DNA of 64,000 bases from JAVBLU01 sp031553225 (lineage in GTDB: Bacteria; Bacillota; Clostridia; Christensenellales; UBA1750), in the NCBI GenBank assembly GCA_031553225.1, contig JAVBLU010000020.1:124001-188000 (forward strand), given 5' to 3'. Shown here in pieces: positions 17,869-26,314 of the stretch. Every line of letters starts with the position of its first letter. Position 1 is the stretch's first letter. The notes below the pieces were generated by a model that did no database searches, was not told the origin of the DNA, and worked only from the letters and a program-made list of their open reading frames with translations. A program made the translations under genes and the position numbers.

Positions 17869-20529
17869 ATGCTTATGAAGGATTCGCCGATTCCCAAGCC
17901 GGAGCACCCGCGCCCGGATTACCAGCGTGCCGTTTGGCTGAACTTGAACGGCGCGTGGGCATTCGACTTTTGCGACGAGGTGGGTGCGCCTCCCTCTGCG
18001 GCGGATCTGCACCGTACGATCACTGTGCCCTTCAGCTGGGCCGCCCCTCTTTCGGGCGTTGGCGAAAACCGCCGCGGCGGAGCGTGGTACGTTTGCACGG
18101 CCGATTTTGCTCCGCCGGAAGGCGAGCGCGTCTTTCTATGCATCGGGGCCGCGGATTACCATACGCGCGTGTACGTGAACGGCGCGTATGTGGGCGAGCA
18201 TATCGGCGGTTACGGCGCGTTTAGCTTTGACGTTAGCGAAGCGTGGCATCAGGGGCCGAACATCCTGCAGATTCACGTGACGGACACGGACGAGATGAGC
18301 CAGACGCGCGGCAAGCAAAGCTATGGCGAGATCCGCGGCCTGTGGCAGACCGTGTACCTGGAGGCGCGCCCGGCCACGCACATCGCCGCGTTGCGCCTGC
18401 GGCCGCATTCCGACGGCGAGATGATTTGTCAGCTGGACGTGACGGCCGATGCGGCAGCGGATCTTCCGCTTCTGCTGTCCTTTGGGCCGAAGGCGACCCG
18501 CCGCGCCACCGTGTCCGTGCGGGAGGGCCGCCAGACGATTGAGACCGTGCTGCGCATTGATGATCCCCTCGCCTGGTCGCCGGACAACCCGCACCTGTAT
18601 GAAGGCGTGGTGTGCCTGGGCGCGGACGCCGTGAACACTTACTTTGGCTACCGCACGGTGGGCTACCGCAAGATGGATGGGCGGGAGCATCCGTGGATCA
18701 CCCTGAACAATGTGCCGGTGTACCTAAACGGCACGCTGGACCAAAGCTTTCACCCGACCGGTTACTTCACCCTGCCCAGCGAGGACGACGTGCGTATGGA
18801 AGCGCAACGCCTTAAGGACATCGGCCTTAACTACGTGCGCATCCATATTAAGCCGGAGGAGCCGCGCAAGCTGTATTGGCTCTCCAAGCTGGGCGTAATG
18901 GTCATGCAGGATATGTGCTGCTTCTGGGGCGAACCTACGCCCGAGGCCCGCTCCCGCTGGGAGAGCGAGTGCCGCGAGACGATCGAGCGCGATTTTAACC
19001 ACCCCTGCATCATCGCCTGGTGCGTTTTTAACGAAACTTGGGGCCTGTTCACCAAGCAGGAAGGCGGTATGCGCCTATTTACCAAGGACACGCAGGAATG
19101 GGTGCGCGCCATGTACCGCCTGGCCAAGGATCTGGATCCTTCCCGCCTGATTGAGGACAACTCTGCCTGCAACAACGACCACGTGGAGAGCGACCTGAAC
19201 TCCTGGCACTTCTACCTCAACGGATACGGACGCGTGCGCGACGAAGTGCGCTCCCGCGTGCTCTCTGCCGTGCCGGGCAGCCACGCAAACTACATCGGCG
19301 ACAACCTCGTGCAGGACGTGCCCTTCATGAACAGCGAATGTGGCCTCGTGTGGGGCGTGGACGGCTCCGCCGGTGACAGCGACTTGGCATGGCAGTACCG
19401 CTACATGCTCAACGAGTTCCGCAAACACGACAAGATGTGCGGTTTTGTGTTCACGGAATTTCACGACGTGGTGAACGAGTGGAACGGCTACTACCGCATC
19501 GACAACGAGGAAAAAGACTTCGGTTACGGCGCATATGTGCCCGGCATGACGCTGCGCGACCTGCACGCCAAGGATTTTATCGTGATAGACGCGCCGCCCT
19601 GCCGGACGGTGGGCGCTGGAGAGACATGGCGCGTGCCGCTTTTCTACTCCTGCTTCAACCCCGCCTCGCGCGGCAAAACGCTTGCGCTGCACTGGACGCT
19701 TACCTACGAGGGCCCGGACGGCGCGCATGAAACGTCGTGTGGCGTTGTGCCCGTGCCAGTGTCCAGCTTCGGCGTGGCGCCCCTACCGCCCATCGATGTG
19801 ACGATGCCGGGCGAGGCCGCCCTGGCCGTGCTCGGCGTAAGTCTGCTGGACGCAGAGGAGACGCTCACCCGCAACTTCATCACCTTCGACGTGCGCGGCC
19901 CGCAGCCGGACACGCTGGCGATCCGCCCGTGCGATGGCGTTGCGGCGGGTTTCGACTTTGACCACGCCCTGCTTCAGGGGCACAAACGGTGCCTGGGCGG
20001 CAAAGGGGAAATCAGCTGGAACGTGGACGCGCGGTTCCTGCGCATCGCGCCGCATAACGCTGTGGAGCTCGTGTTTGAAGCCGCTGCGCGCCAGACCTAT
20101 TCCAAGGACGTAAATGCCGCTGAGCCCAAGCAGAGCGAGGGCGACTATATGCAGGGCTTCCGGGCGTTGTCCGGCAAGAACCGCAACACCTGCTACATGA
20201 CGGACACTCTGCTGCACCCCTCGGCCGCAGAAGTGCTGCTGGATGGCGCGCTCGTCGCGGCTATCGACCTGCCGGACGATCCGGCGGACGCGCGCGGCGC
20301 GCTTTCCTGGCATTACCAGGAGACCGACCGCCTGCTCGACGACGCCGGCTCGTACGGGTACGTGTTCCGCATACGCCTGCCGCAGGACGCGGTGGCCGCG
20401 CTTGCGCAGAAGGGCGGCGGCAGGCTTACCCTGCGCGTGCCGCAGGCGCGCGAGGGCTTTGGCGGGTTGTCGCTGTATGGCCGCAACGCCGGCCGCTATC
20501 CCTTTGACATCTTGTTGCGCAAAGTATAG
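17869..20529 (+). CDS. Glycoside hydrolase family 2 protein
   Basis: Family 2 retaining glycosidase, 886 residues, no signal peptide, so it acts in the cytoplasm. It has the N-terminal jelly-roll sugar-binding domain (GGAWYVCTADF; VFLCIGAADYHTRVYVNG), an Ig-like domain near residues 180-265, then the TIM barrel. The predicted acid/base is Glu389 in CVFNETWG and the nucleophile Glu490 in FMNSECG. About 300 C-terminal residues of further beta domains follow. Family members include beta-galactosidases, glucuronidases and mannosidases, and I cannot choose between them. A second in-frame ATG at 17875 has better spacing from GGAAGAGGG and may be the true start. It has its own promoter and stands alone before the sporulation block. 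Confidence 0.93.
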   Translation: MLMKDSPIPKPEHPRPDYQRAVWLNLNGAWAFDFCDEVGAPPSAADLHRTITVPFSWAAPLSGVGENRRGGAWYVCTADFAPPEGERVFLCIGAADYHTRVYVNGAYVGEHIGGYGAFSFDVSEAWHQGPNILQIHVTDTDEMSQTRGKQSYGEIRGLWQTVYLEARPATHIAALRLRPHSDGEMICQLDVTADAAADLPLLLSFGPKATRRATVSVREGRQTIETVLRIDDPLAWSPDNPHLYEGVVCLGADAVNTYFGYRTVGYRKMDGREHPWITLNNVPVYLNGTLDQSFHPTGYFTLPSEDDVRMEAQRLKDIGLNYVRIHIKPEEPRKLYWLSKLGVMVMQDMCCFWGEPTPEARSRWESECRETIERDFNHPCIIAWCVFNETWGLFTKQEGGMRLFTKDTQEWVRAMYRLAKDLDPSRLIEDNSACNNDHVESDLNSWHFYLNGYGRVRDEVRSRVLSAVPGSHANYIGDNLVQDVPFMNSECGLVWGVDGSAGDSDLAWQYRYMLNEFRKHDKMCGFVFTEFHDVVNEWNGYYRIDNEEKDFGYGAYVPGMTLRDLHAKDFIVIDAPPCRTVGAGETWRVPLFYSCFNPASRGKTLALHWTLTYEGPDGAHETSCGVVPVPVSSFGVAPLPPIDVTMPGEAALAVLGVSLLDAEETLTRNFITFDVRGPQPDTLAIRPCDGVAAGFDFDHALLQGHKRCLGGKGEISWNVDARFLRIAPHNAVELVFEAAARQTYSKDVNAAEPKQSEGDYMQGFRALSGKNRNTCYMTDTLLHPSAAEVLLDGALVAAIDLPDDPADARGALSWHYQETDRLLDDAGSYGYVFRIRLPQDAVAALAQKGGGRLTLRVPQAREGFGGLSLYGRNAGRYPFDILLRKV

Positions 20530-20558
20530 CGAAGGTTCATTCTCGCCGCGCGGCGATG

Positions 20559-20588
20559 GTTTACTTTTCCGGCGAAGGGGCAAAATGG
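20559..20588 (+). promoter_or_regulatory. Sigma-F-like promoter of spoIIQ
   Basis: GTTTA (20559-20563), 15 bases, then GGCAAAATGG (20579-20588). This matches the forespore sigma-F pattern GYWTA / GGNRANAHTW at all but the last two positions. SpoIIQ is a known sigma-F target, so site and gene support each other. Confidence 0.6.
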
Positions 20589-20606
20589 ACATGAGGTGAT
20601 TCCATC

Positions 20607-21287
20607 ATGTTCAAGTTGCCCCTTACTTCATGGAAAAACAAGACCCGCGGCTTTCTTCGCAACCAGGGCCACTGGGTGGCGCTGGGCGTATCACTCGCGC
20701 TTTTGTTTGCCGCGCTTGCCTGGGTGAGCCTGACGAACGAGCCCGCGCCGCCTTTGGTGGAGTACGATGCAAATCCCCAGCAGGCGGCCCAGGAGCCGGA
20801 CTTTGTGGACCGTCTCTCCCAGGTGCAGCCGCCCGTTCCCACGCCGGAGGCTTCGCCCCCGGCGGCGCCCGCGCTTGCCTGGCCGGGCGCCGGGCTGCTC
20901 GGCCAGACGGACAGCGGCGAGCAGCCGGTATACCAGCCCTCTCTTCAGCAGTGGCAGACGCACCAAGGCGTTGACCTGCTCATGCGCGAGGGCGACGTGG
21001 TATGCGCCGCCGCCGCGGGCCGCGTAACGGCCGTGGGAAGCGACGAGCTGATGGGCGGATGCGTCACCATCACCCACGCGGACGGCCTGGTGACGCACTA
21101 CGAGAGCCTCCTGACACCCGTGCTTGTGCAGGTGGGCGATCAGGTGGAAACGGGCGCGCCCATCGGCGGTGCGGGCATCGCCCCGGCCGAGAGCAGCCAG
21201 GGCGCGCACGTGCACTTTGAGGTGGTCTCCGCGGCGGGCGCGCGGGTGAATCCGCTCTCCATGCTTCCGGAGATCGCGGCCAAATAG
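20607..21287 (+). CDS. spoIIQ: SpoIIQ-like M23 peptidase family protein
   Basis: Forespore membrane protein of the SpoIIQ-SpoIIIAH engulfment channel, 226 residues. One transmembrane segment (about residues 24-44) is followed by a Pro-rich linker and a LytM/M23 domain. The metal ligands look intact: HQGVDL supplies the HxxxD pair and HVHFE the second His pair. Bacillus SpoIIQ lacks part of this site, while clostridial SpoIIQ often keeps it (family knowledge), so zinc binding is likely here. The assignment rests on the following spoIIID and mbl genes, the classic gene order, and on the sigma-F-like promoter upstream. A generic M23 cell-wall peptidase is the alternative. Confidence 0.87.
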   Translation: MFKLPLTSWKNKTRGFLRNQGHWVALGVSLALLFAALAWVSLTNEPAPPLVEYDANPQQAAQEPDFVDRLSQVQPPVPTPEASPPAAPALAWPGAGLLGQTDSGEQPVYQPSLQQWQTHQGVDLLMREGDVVCAAAAGRVTAVGSDELMGGCVTITHADGLVTHYESLLTPVLVQVGDQVETGAPIGGAGIAPAESSQGAHVHFEVVSAAGARVNPLSMLPEIAAK

Positions 21288-21368
21288 GGGAGGGGCCGCG
21301 TGGGGTCTAATACGGAGGCTGTTCGCATACCTTGGTTATCGACATGCCAGTCGATGGAGGGGTACGCG

Positions 21369-21623
21369 ATGAAGGACTACATCGAGGAACGCGCGGTGCA
21401 GATAGCCAACTACATCATTCAATCCAATGCCACCGTGCGGGAGGCAGCCAAAGTGTACCGGGTGAGCAAATCCACGGTACACAAGGACGTGGCGGAGCGT
21501 CTGCCCGCCATCAACCAAAGCGTTGCGGCCGAGGTGAAGCGCGTGCTGGACACGAACAAGGCCGAGCGCCATATCCGCGGAGGACAGGCGACCTGCGAGA
21601 AATTCCGCAAACCCAGGGTTTAG
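21369..21623 (+). CDS. spoIIID: Sporulation transcriptional regulator SpoIIID
   Basis: Mother-cell DNA-binding regulator, 84 residues, the normal length. It acts with sigma-E and later sigma-K to switch mother-cell genes. The helix-turn-helix is obvious: SNATVREAAKVYRVSKSTVH, followed by KDVAERLPAIN and a basic C-terminal helix ending HIRGGQATCEKFR. The ATG at 21369 follows GGAGGGG. A sigma-E-like -10 element (CATACCTT, 21326-21333) lies upstream, but I did not find a well-spaced -35. Its place between spoIIQ and mbl is the conserved arrangement in spore-formers. Confidence 0.97.
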   Translation: MKDYIEERAVQIANYIIQSNATVREAAKVYRVSKSTVHKDVAERLPAINQSVAAEVKRVLDTNKAERHIRGGQATCEKFRKPRV

Positions 21624-21749
21624 CAAAGTTTGGCGGAAGGAATTTATCCGCGCGTCGCAGAATAGATACCTACTTTGGGGTATGTACGCCCAAATGCACT
21701 GAAGGATCGCCCCGGCCGCCGCCGGAGCGTAAAGCGAGGGATACGCCGC

Positions 21750-22799
21750 GTGTTTGGTTCACAGGATATCGGCATCGATTTGGGTACCGCCAGCGTGCTC
21801 GTCTACATCAAGGGACAGGGCATCGTTTTGCGCGAGCCGTCCGTTGTGGCCATTGATCGCAACACCGGGCGCATCCTGGACGTGGGCGACGAGGCGCGAA
21901 AGATGCTTGGCCGCACGCCGGGCAACATTATTGCCATACGCCCGCTGAGGGATGGCGTGATTTCCGACTACGACGTAACGGAACGCATGCTGCGTTATTT
22001 CCTGCGCAAGGTGGTTGGCCGTCGCATTCTCTTTAAGCCGCGCGTGGTGGTGTGCGTGCCCAGCGGGGTAACCGAAGTGGAGAAACGCTCGGTGATCGAC
22101 GCCACCATGGACGCCGGCGCGCGCTTTACCCAGCTCATTGAGGAGCCCATCGCCGCAGCCATAGGCGCGGGCATCGATATCGGCAAGCCTTACGGCTCCA
22201 TGATCGTGGACATCGGCGGCGGCACGACGGACATCGCCGTGATCTCGCTGGGCGCTCCGGTCGTGGCCGACTCGCTGAAGGTGGCCGGGGACAAGTGCGA
22301 CGAGGCGATCATCCGCTTTATGCGCAAACGCCACAACTTGCTTGTGGGCGAACGCACGGCCGAGGAGATTAAGATGACGGTTGGGTGCGCCTATCCGCGC
22401 AAGGACCCGATCTACATGGAGGTCACGGGCCGCAACCTCATTTCCGGCCTGCCCAAGACGGTGCGCGTCGGCTCGGACGAGATGTACGAGGCGCTCGTGG
22501 AGCCCGTGCAGACGATCATCGAGGCCGTGCACGCCGTCTTGGAGCGCACCCCGCCCGAACTGGCCGCAGACATCTACGACCGAGGCATCGTCATGACCGG
22601 AGGCGGCGCGCTTCTGTATGGGTTTGACCGGCTGCTCCAGGAGTCCATCAAGGTGCCCTGCTTCGTAGCCGAGGATGCCATCTCCTGCGTGGCCATCGGA
22701 ACCGGCCGCGCGCTGGAAAACATCGATGCGTTGGGCAACGCCATCTTCGACTATAAGCGCGGCGCAAACAACTACGCGCGCATGCAGCAAAACTCCTAG
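21750..22799 (+). CDS. mbl: Rod shape-determining protein, MreB/Mbl type
   Basis: Bacterial actin homologue that guides cell-wall synthesis along the cylinder, 349 residues. Phosphate loop 1 is DIGIDLGTASV, and phosphate 2 is IVDIGGGTTDIAVISLG. EEPIAAAIGAG and the adenosine motif MTGGGALLYG are also present. It starts at GTG (21750), giving the family-typical VFGSQDIGID. AGCGAGGGA lies 8 bases before it; an upstream TTG at 21675 adds a non-conserved leader. Its location right after spoIIID identifies it as Mbl rather than the mreBCD-operon MreB. A long hairpin follows at 22885. Confidence 0.95.
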   Translation: MFGSQDIGIDLGTASVLVYIKGQGIVLREPSVVAIDRNTGRILDVGDEARKMLGRTPGNIIAIRPLRDGVISDYDVTERMLRYFLRKVVGRRILFKPRVVVCVPSGVTEVEKRSVIDATMDAGARFTQLIEEPIAAAIGAGIDIGKPYGSMIVDIGGGTTDIAVISLGAPVVADSLKVAGDKCDEAIIRFMRKRHNLLVGERTAEEIKMTVGCAYPRKDPIYMEVTGRNLISGLPKTVRVGSDEMYEALVEPVQTIIEAVHAVLERTPPELAADIYDRGIVMTGGGALLYGFDRLLQESIKVPCFVAEDAISCVAIGTGRALENIDALGNAIFDYKRGANNYARMQQNS

Positions 22800-22884
22800 C
22801 CCCGCCACTTAGCGGGACCAGCAGGGGAAAGGGCCGCGCGGCCGCAACGTCATCCAGTTAAACGGTTTTTAGCATATTCAGCCA

Positions 22885-22920
22885 AGTCCCCCTGCCTTCG
22901 CAGAAGGCAGGGGGACTCTT
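22885..22920 (+). terminator. Hairpin terminator after mbl, possibly bidirectional
   Basis: A perfect 15-base-pair stem (22885-22899 with 22903-22917) with a 3-base loop, followed by CTTTG. It lies between the convergent mbl and HAD genes and may serve both, although neither side has a long T tract. Confidence 0.75.
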
Positions 22921-22957
22921 TGCGACGAGGGTTGTGCAGGGCCGGTTGTGTCGTGCG

Positions 22958-23560
22958 CTATGCGCTGCGGGATGTCAACATACGAACTAGGTCATCAAAA
23001 CTGTGGACAGTTTTTCCGTTATACTGGATGCTGTTATTGAATAACACCGCTTCCATACCGATCGACTCCGCTGTCGCCAGATTCACCACGCGATCATCAA
23101 TATATATGCAATCACGCGCAGGCTGTTGCAGTTTGTCGAGTATGAGCTGGTAGATTCGCGCATCAGGTTTCCGGATCTTTACATCCCCACTAACGATGAT
23201 AACATCAAAATAGTCATTGATTTTGAACTTATCGCGCAGGTACTTGCTCCATTCGGATAAATCGTTCGTTAACAGCGCAAACCGGAACGACCTTCTTAAT
23301 GCGAGAACTGCATGATAAAAAGCCGGATCTATTTCGATGGTATCTAGATACTCCTTTTCTATTCTTTCCATATCGCCGCGAAAACCTATATTTTTGAAGA
23401 AGTCCAAAGAAGATAATCCGCCTGTGCAGGCGTCTATCCAATGCGGATAGTACACATCGTCATAGGTTAGATCAGGAAATACACGATTGATGAACGGCAT
23501 CAGCCCGCCTTCCGGATCTTTCATAATAACGCCATACATGTCGAAAACCAAAGTTTTCAT
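22958..23560 (-). CDS. HAD superfamily hydrolase (subfamily IA-like)
   Basis: Haloacid-dehalogenase-type hydrolase or phosphatase, 200 residues. Motif I is VFDMYGVI with the nucleophile Asp7; the second Asp of the phosphatase motif is Tyr, as in the FDxYG subgroup. Motif II is LLTNDLSEW, motif III is the Lys in KIRKPDARIY, and motif IV is CIYIDDRVVN. A helical cap occupies about residues 15-85. The ATG at 23560 follows AAAGGATG. The gene is visibly richer in A+T, with AT-rich codons (ATA, TTA, AAA), than all neighbours, suggesting recent acquisition. It stands alone between a terminator and a divergent promoter pair. Substrate unknown. Confidence 0.9.
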   Translation of the reverse strand: MKTLVFDMYGVIMKDPEGGLMPFINRVFPDLTYDDVYYPHWIDACTGGLSSLDFFKNIGFRGDMERIEKEYLDTIEIDPAFYHAVLALRRSFRFALLTNDLSEWSKYLRDKFKINDYFDVIIVSGDVKIRKPDARIYQLILDKLQQPARDCIYIDDRVVNLATAESIGMEAVLFNNSIQYNGKTVHSFDDLVRMLTSRSA

Positions 23561-23619
23561 GATCAGCATCCTTTCGGGTCTGGTGAAGACCGCGTCAGCT
23601 CTTGCCGCATCCAAAAACG

Positions 23620-23628
23620 ATTATAGCA
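23620..23628 (-). promoter_or_regulatory. Extended -10 promoter of the HAD gene
   Basis: The minus strand reads TGC-TATAAT, a consensus -10 with the upstream TG extension. No good -35 is present, as expected for extended -10 promoters. The start would be near 23613, about 50 bases before the ATG. Confidence 0.55.
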
Positions 23629-23743
23629 CACGAATATACGGGCCGTCCGGCCCTTTATGCTATCATGGCGCCGCGCGGCAGGAGGGTTGCCCGCCGCGCG
23701 GGCGCAACTTAGGCGGCAAAATGAGCAGTACAGGCGCTGCCGC

Positions 23744-23772
23744 TTGAAATGCGGTTTTCGCGAGGCTATACT
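23744..23772 (+). promoter_or_regulatory. Sigma-A promoter of the LytTR-DUF3021 operon
   Basis: TTGAAA (23744-23749), a 17-base spacer and TATACT (23767-23772) predict a start near 23779, 25 bases before the LytTR gene. LytTR regulators of this kind often control their own promoter (family knowledge). Confidence 0.72.
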
Positions 23773-23803
23773 GGCGGCGTAGCTACGAAAGGCAGGCGGC
23801 GGT

Positions 23804-24238
23804 ATGAAGATCGTCATCAACGAAAGCGCAGGGCAGCCCGAGCCGGAGGTGGTGATCAACTGCCGGCAGGCGGACGAGACCGTTCTGCGCATGGTGGCCG
23901 CGCTGCACGCCCTGGAGCGCAAGCTGTCGGGCGTAAAGGACGGCCGGATGTATTTAATCGACCTGCAGGACGTTTTGTACTTCGACACGGTGGACAAACG
24001 CGCGTTCATTTACACCAAGGGCGACGTGTATGAGACGGATAAGCGGCTGTACGAGCTGCTTGGGCTTTCGGGAGACGGGTTCTTTCGCGCTTCCAAATCG
24101 GCGGTGGTGAACATCGCCAAGATCACCGCCATCCTGCCGGATTTTGGCGGGCGTTTGGAGATCGTGCTTCAGGGCGGCGAAAAACTGGGCGTCTCCCGCC
24201 AATACGCCCGCGACTTGAAGGAAAAATTGGGGATTTGA
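23804..24238 (+). CDS. LytTR family DNA-binding regulator
   Basis: Stand-alone LytTR transcription regulator, 144 residues, with no receiver domain. The N-terminal 45 residues are a short alpha/beta stretch with VINCRQADE. The LytTR domain covers about residues 45-144: MYLIDLQDVLYFDTVDKRAF, then FFRASKSAVVNIAKI and the C-terminal LGVSRQYARDLKEKL. This is the type paired with DUF3021 membrane proteins, which is exactly the next gene, 10 bases downstream. In such pairs the membrane partner is thought to restrain the regulator and respond to envelope stress. That model is family knowledge, not visible here. Confidence 0.93.
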   Translation: MKIVINESAGQPEPEVVINCRQADETVLRMVAALHALERKLSGVKDGRMYLIDLQDVLYFDTVDKRAFIYTKGDVYETDKRLYELLGLSGDGFFRASKSAVVNIAKITAILPDFGGRLEIVLQGGEKLGVSRQYARDLKEKLGI

Positions 24239-24248
24239 GGTGTTGTTC

Positions 24249-24686
24249 GTGAAAAAAATCATAGCCGTCATGGCGGCCGTGAAGAGCTTTGGGGCCATGG
24301 TATTCGCAGGACTGATCATCGTCTACACCGTGTTTGGCGGCTGGTTCTTCGGCGTAAAGAGCATCCCCCTGCCGCTTGTGTGGCAGGCGCTGTTTATCGC
24401 ATTCATCGCAGCGGCGCTGCACTATCTGGCGTTCTGCGAGCATCTGATCCACACGGCGTCGTTTGGGCACCGGCTTGTTTTGTTCGGTCTGCCGCTTTTG
24501 TTGGTGGTGTGCGCCTTTGCCTACTTCGGCGGGTGGTTTCCCGTGCAGGAGCTCGTCAACTGGCTTGCGTTCATCGGCCTGTACGTGCTATTCTTCGGTA
24601 TCGTCACCGCCGTGATGAAGCTGTACTTCCGCTTCACCGGCATGAAGTACGCCGAGGTGCTCAGCGTGTACCAGCAAAATCACTAG
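24249..24686 (+). CDS. DUF3021 family membrane protein
   Basis: Four-helix membrane protein of the DUF3021 family, 145 residues. Hydrophobic segments lie at about residues 15-35, 45-63, 75-92 and 102-122, with a short basic C-terminus. The start is ambiguous: GTG at 24249 has GAGGTG 6 bases before it and gives VKKIIAVMAAVK, while GTG at 24240 or TTG at 24243 would add three residues. It is probably translated together with the LytTR regulator it follows and is its likely membrane partner. A 15-base-pair hairpin follows at 24700. Confidence 0.88.
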   Translation: MKKIIAVMAAVKSFGAMVFAGLIIVYTVFGGWFFGVKSIPLPLVWQALFIAFIAAALHYLAFCEHLIHTASFGHRLVLFGLPLLLVVCAFAYFGGWFPVQELVNWLAFIGLYVLFFGIVTAVMKLYFRFTGMKYAEVLSVYQQNH

Positions 24687-24699
24687 GCCCTACGCCAAT

Positions 24700-24734
24700 G
24701 ATGGCCCGGCGCGCTTCACGCGCGCCGGGCCATC
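24700..24734. terminator. Convergent 15-bp hairpin between DUF3021 and threonine dehydratase genes
   Basis: A perfect inverted repeat (24700-24714 with 24720-24734) with a 5-base loop, lying between two convergent genes. Neither side has a T tract, so it may act on both transcripts by RNA stability or factor-assisted termination. Confidence 0.65.
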
Positions 24735-24785
24735 TGGCTGCGTGCTTAGAGGGCAGGGAGGGCGTCCGAGCAGCGGAAATGCGCC

Positions 24786-25985
24786 TTACGCATCCTGCAG
24801 CGTTACGCTGTACTTTTTGCGGCGCACCACGTCCACCACGCGGAAGACGTGGCCCATGTCCTGCGTCTCCATCTCCAGCACCACAAGCACGTCGCCCAGC
24901 GGCACGTCCAGCCGGCCGCGCTCGTGCGTGACGGACAGAAGGTTCGCGCCTTGCGCTGCGATCTCATCCAGCAGGGGGCCAAGCTGGCCGGGCCGGTCGG
25001 GGATGCGCACGTTGAGCGTAGCGCGGCGTCCGGCGCGGCGAAGGCCCCGGTCGATGATGCGCGCCACCATAGTCACGTCGATGTTTCCGCCGGTGAGCAC
25101 GGCGATGGTTTTTCCTTCAATCGGCACGCGGCCCACGAGCAGGGCCGCAACGCTGGCCGCCCCCGCGCCTTCCGAGACCACCTTGCCGCGCTCCAGCAGA
25201 TCCAAAATGGCCGCGGCGATCTCGTCCTCGGAGACGGTCACCATGTCGTCCACGTATTTCTGGCACATCACCAGGGGAAGCTCGCCCGGCGTTTTCACGG
25301 CGATGCCGTCGGCGATTGTGGCTGCCGACTGCAGCGTCAGCCGCTTGCCCTCGCGCATGGACGCGCCCATGGAGGCAGCGTTCTCCGGCTCCACGCCGAT
25401 GATGCGCACGTCCTTTTTCTGCTCCTTGATGGCCGCGGCGATACCGGCGATCACCCCGCCGCCGCCTACGGGCACAACGACTGTCCGGACATCGGGCATA
25501 TCCTCCACGATCTCCAGGCCAACCGTGCCCTGCCCGGCCACGATGAGCGGGTCGTCGAAGGGATGGATGAACACGGCTCCCGTAGTCTTGACGACCTCCT
25601 GCGCTTTGGCAAAGGCATCGTCGTACACGGAACCGTGCAGAATGACCTCGGCGCCGTAGTTGCGCGTGGAGGTTATTTTGTACAGCGGCGCGGTCTGCGG
25701 CATAACGATGGTGGCGCGCACGCCCAGCAGCTGCGCGGCCAGCGCCACGCCCTGCGCGTGGTTGCCCGCCGAGGAGGCGATGACCCCGCGCTCGCGCTCT
25801 TCGGGCGTTAAAGCGGCCATGCGGTTGTATGCGCCGCGCATTTTGAAGGACCCCGTGCGCTGCAGGTTTTCCGCCTTGATGTAGACCTCGCGGCCGGGGA
25901 AAAGCGGGCTGAGGATCGTGTCCGTATGACGCACGATGGGGGCGAGCGTCCTGCGCGCCTCCTTGATCATGTCCAGGGTAACCAT
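24786..25985 (-). CDS. ilvA: Threonine ammonia-lyase (dehydratase) with ACT domain
   Basis: PLP enzyme turning threonine into 2-oxobutanoate and ammonia, 399 residues. The PLP lysine lies in TGSFKMRGAYNR. The phosphate-binding loop is VPVGGGGVIAG, and SSAGNHAQGVA is the substrate loop. The C-terminal ACT-like domain (about residues 325-399, NVRIPDRPGQLGPLLDEI) is a single copy. The length and single ACT fit the roughly 400-residue class that covers both biosynthetic and catabolic enzymes, so the exact role is open. The ATG at 25985 has only a weak ribosome site (GAAGGG, long spacing). The SRP RNA gene lies upstream on the same strand. Confidence 0.93.
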   Translation of the reverse strand: MVTLDMIKEARRTLAPIVRHTDTILSPLFPGREVYIKAENLQRTGSFKMRGAYNRMAALTPEERERGVIASSAGNHAQGVALAAQLLGVRATIVMPQTAPLYKITSTRNYGAEVILHGSVYDDAFAKAQEVVKTTGAVFIHPFDDPLIVAGQGTVGLEIVEDMPDVRTVVVPVGGGGVIAGIAAAIKEQKKDVRIIGVEPENAASMGASMREGKRLTLQSAATIADGIAVKTPGELPLVMCQKYVDDMVTVSEDEIAAAILDLLERGKVVSEGAGAASVAALLVGRVPIEGKTIAVLTGGNIDVTMVARIIDRGLRRAGRRATLNVRIPDRPGQLGPLLDEIAAQGANLLSVTHERGRLDVPLGDVLVVLEMETQDMGHVFRVVDVVRRKKYSVTLQDA

Positions 25986-26061
25986 ATGCGCAACAACCCT
26001 TCGTATGGCCGGCAACGGCCCGTGGAAAATATAACGGGACAAAGCGAGCGAAAAGAAAGAC

Positions 26062-26165
26062 GGGCCGTCCGGTAGACCTGCGGCACACGCGGCACTCGCT
26101 TACTGCTGCTTCCTTCCGGATCTGACAGGGTTTACGAACCTGCGTTGCACAGGGCCTGACGACCC
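26062..26165 (-). ncRNA. ffs: Signal recognition particle RNA, small bacterial (4.5S) type
   Basis: The minus strand contains the universally conserved SRP apical loop with GTCAGATCCGGAAGGAAGCA (around 26105-26130). The 5' GGGTCGTC (26158-26165) pairs fully with the 3' GACGGCCC (26062-26069), one pair being G-U, which fixes both ends of a roughly 104-nucleotide hairpin. A T-rich tail (26051-26060) follows as the likely terminator, and a good promoter lies exactly one -10 distance upstream. The RNA binds Ffh in co-translational membrane targeting. It has no Alu domain, unlike the long Bacillus SRP RNA. Confidence 0.95.
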
Positions 26166-26171
26166 GAACCC

Positions 26172-26200
26172 ATCTTACCACGTGCGCCGCCTTTTATCAA
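26172..26200 (-). promoter_or_regulatory. Promoter of the SRP RNA gene
   Basis: The minus strand reads TTGATA (26195-26200), a 17-base spacer and TAAGAT (26172-26177). The predicted start falls at about 26165, matching the 5' end inferred from RNA pairing. Confidence 0.78.
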
Positions 26201-26240
26201 GCGGGCGGGCTTGCTCGGAGCATCCACTTTTTTAGGGCCG

Positions 26241-26269
26241 TTTACAATTGCCCTTCCATGTGATAAACT
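26241..26269 (+). promoter_or_regulatory. Promoter of the Dph6-like/asnA run
   Basis: TTTACA (26241-26246), 17 bases, TAAACT (26264-26269). The predicted start near 26276 is about 39 bases before the first gene. Confidence 0.6.
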
Positions 26270-26314
26270 TCCGCAGGTAAGGCATATGCGGCCGGCAAGG
26301 CAGAAAGGTGCTTC

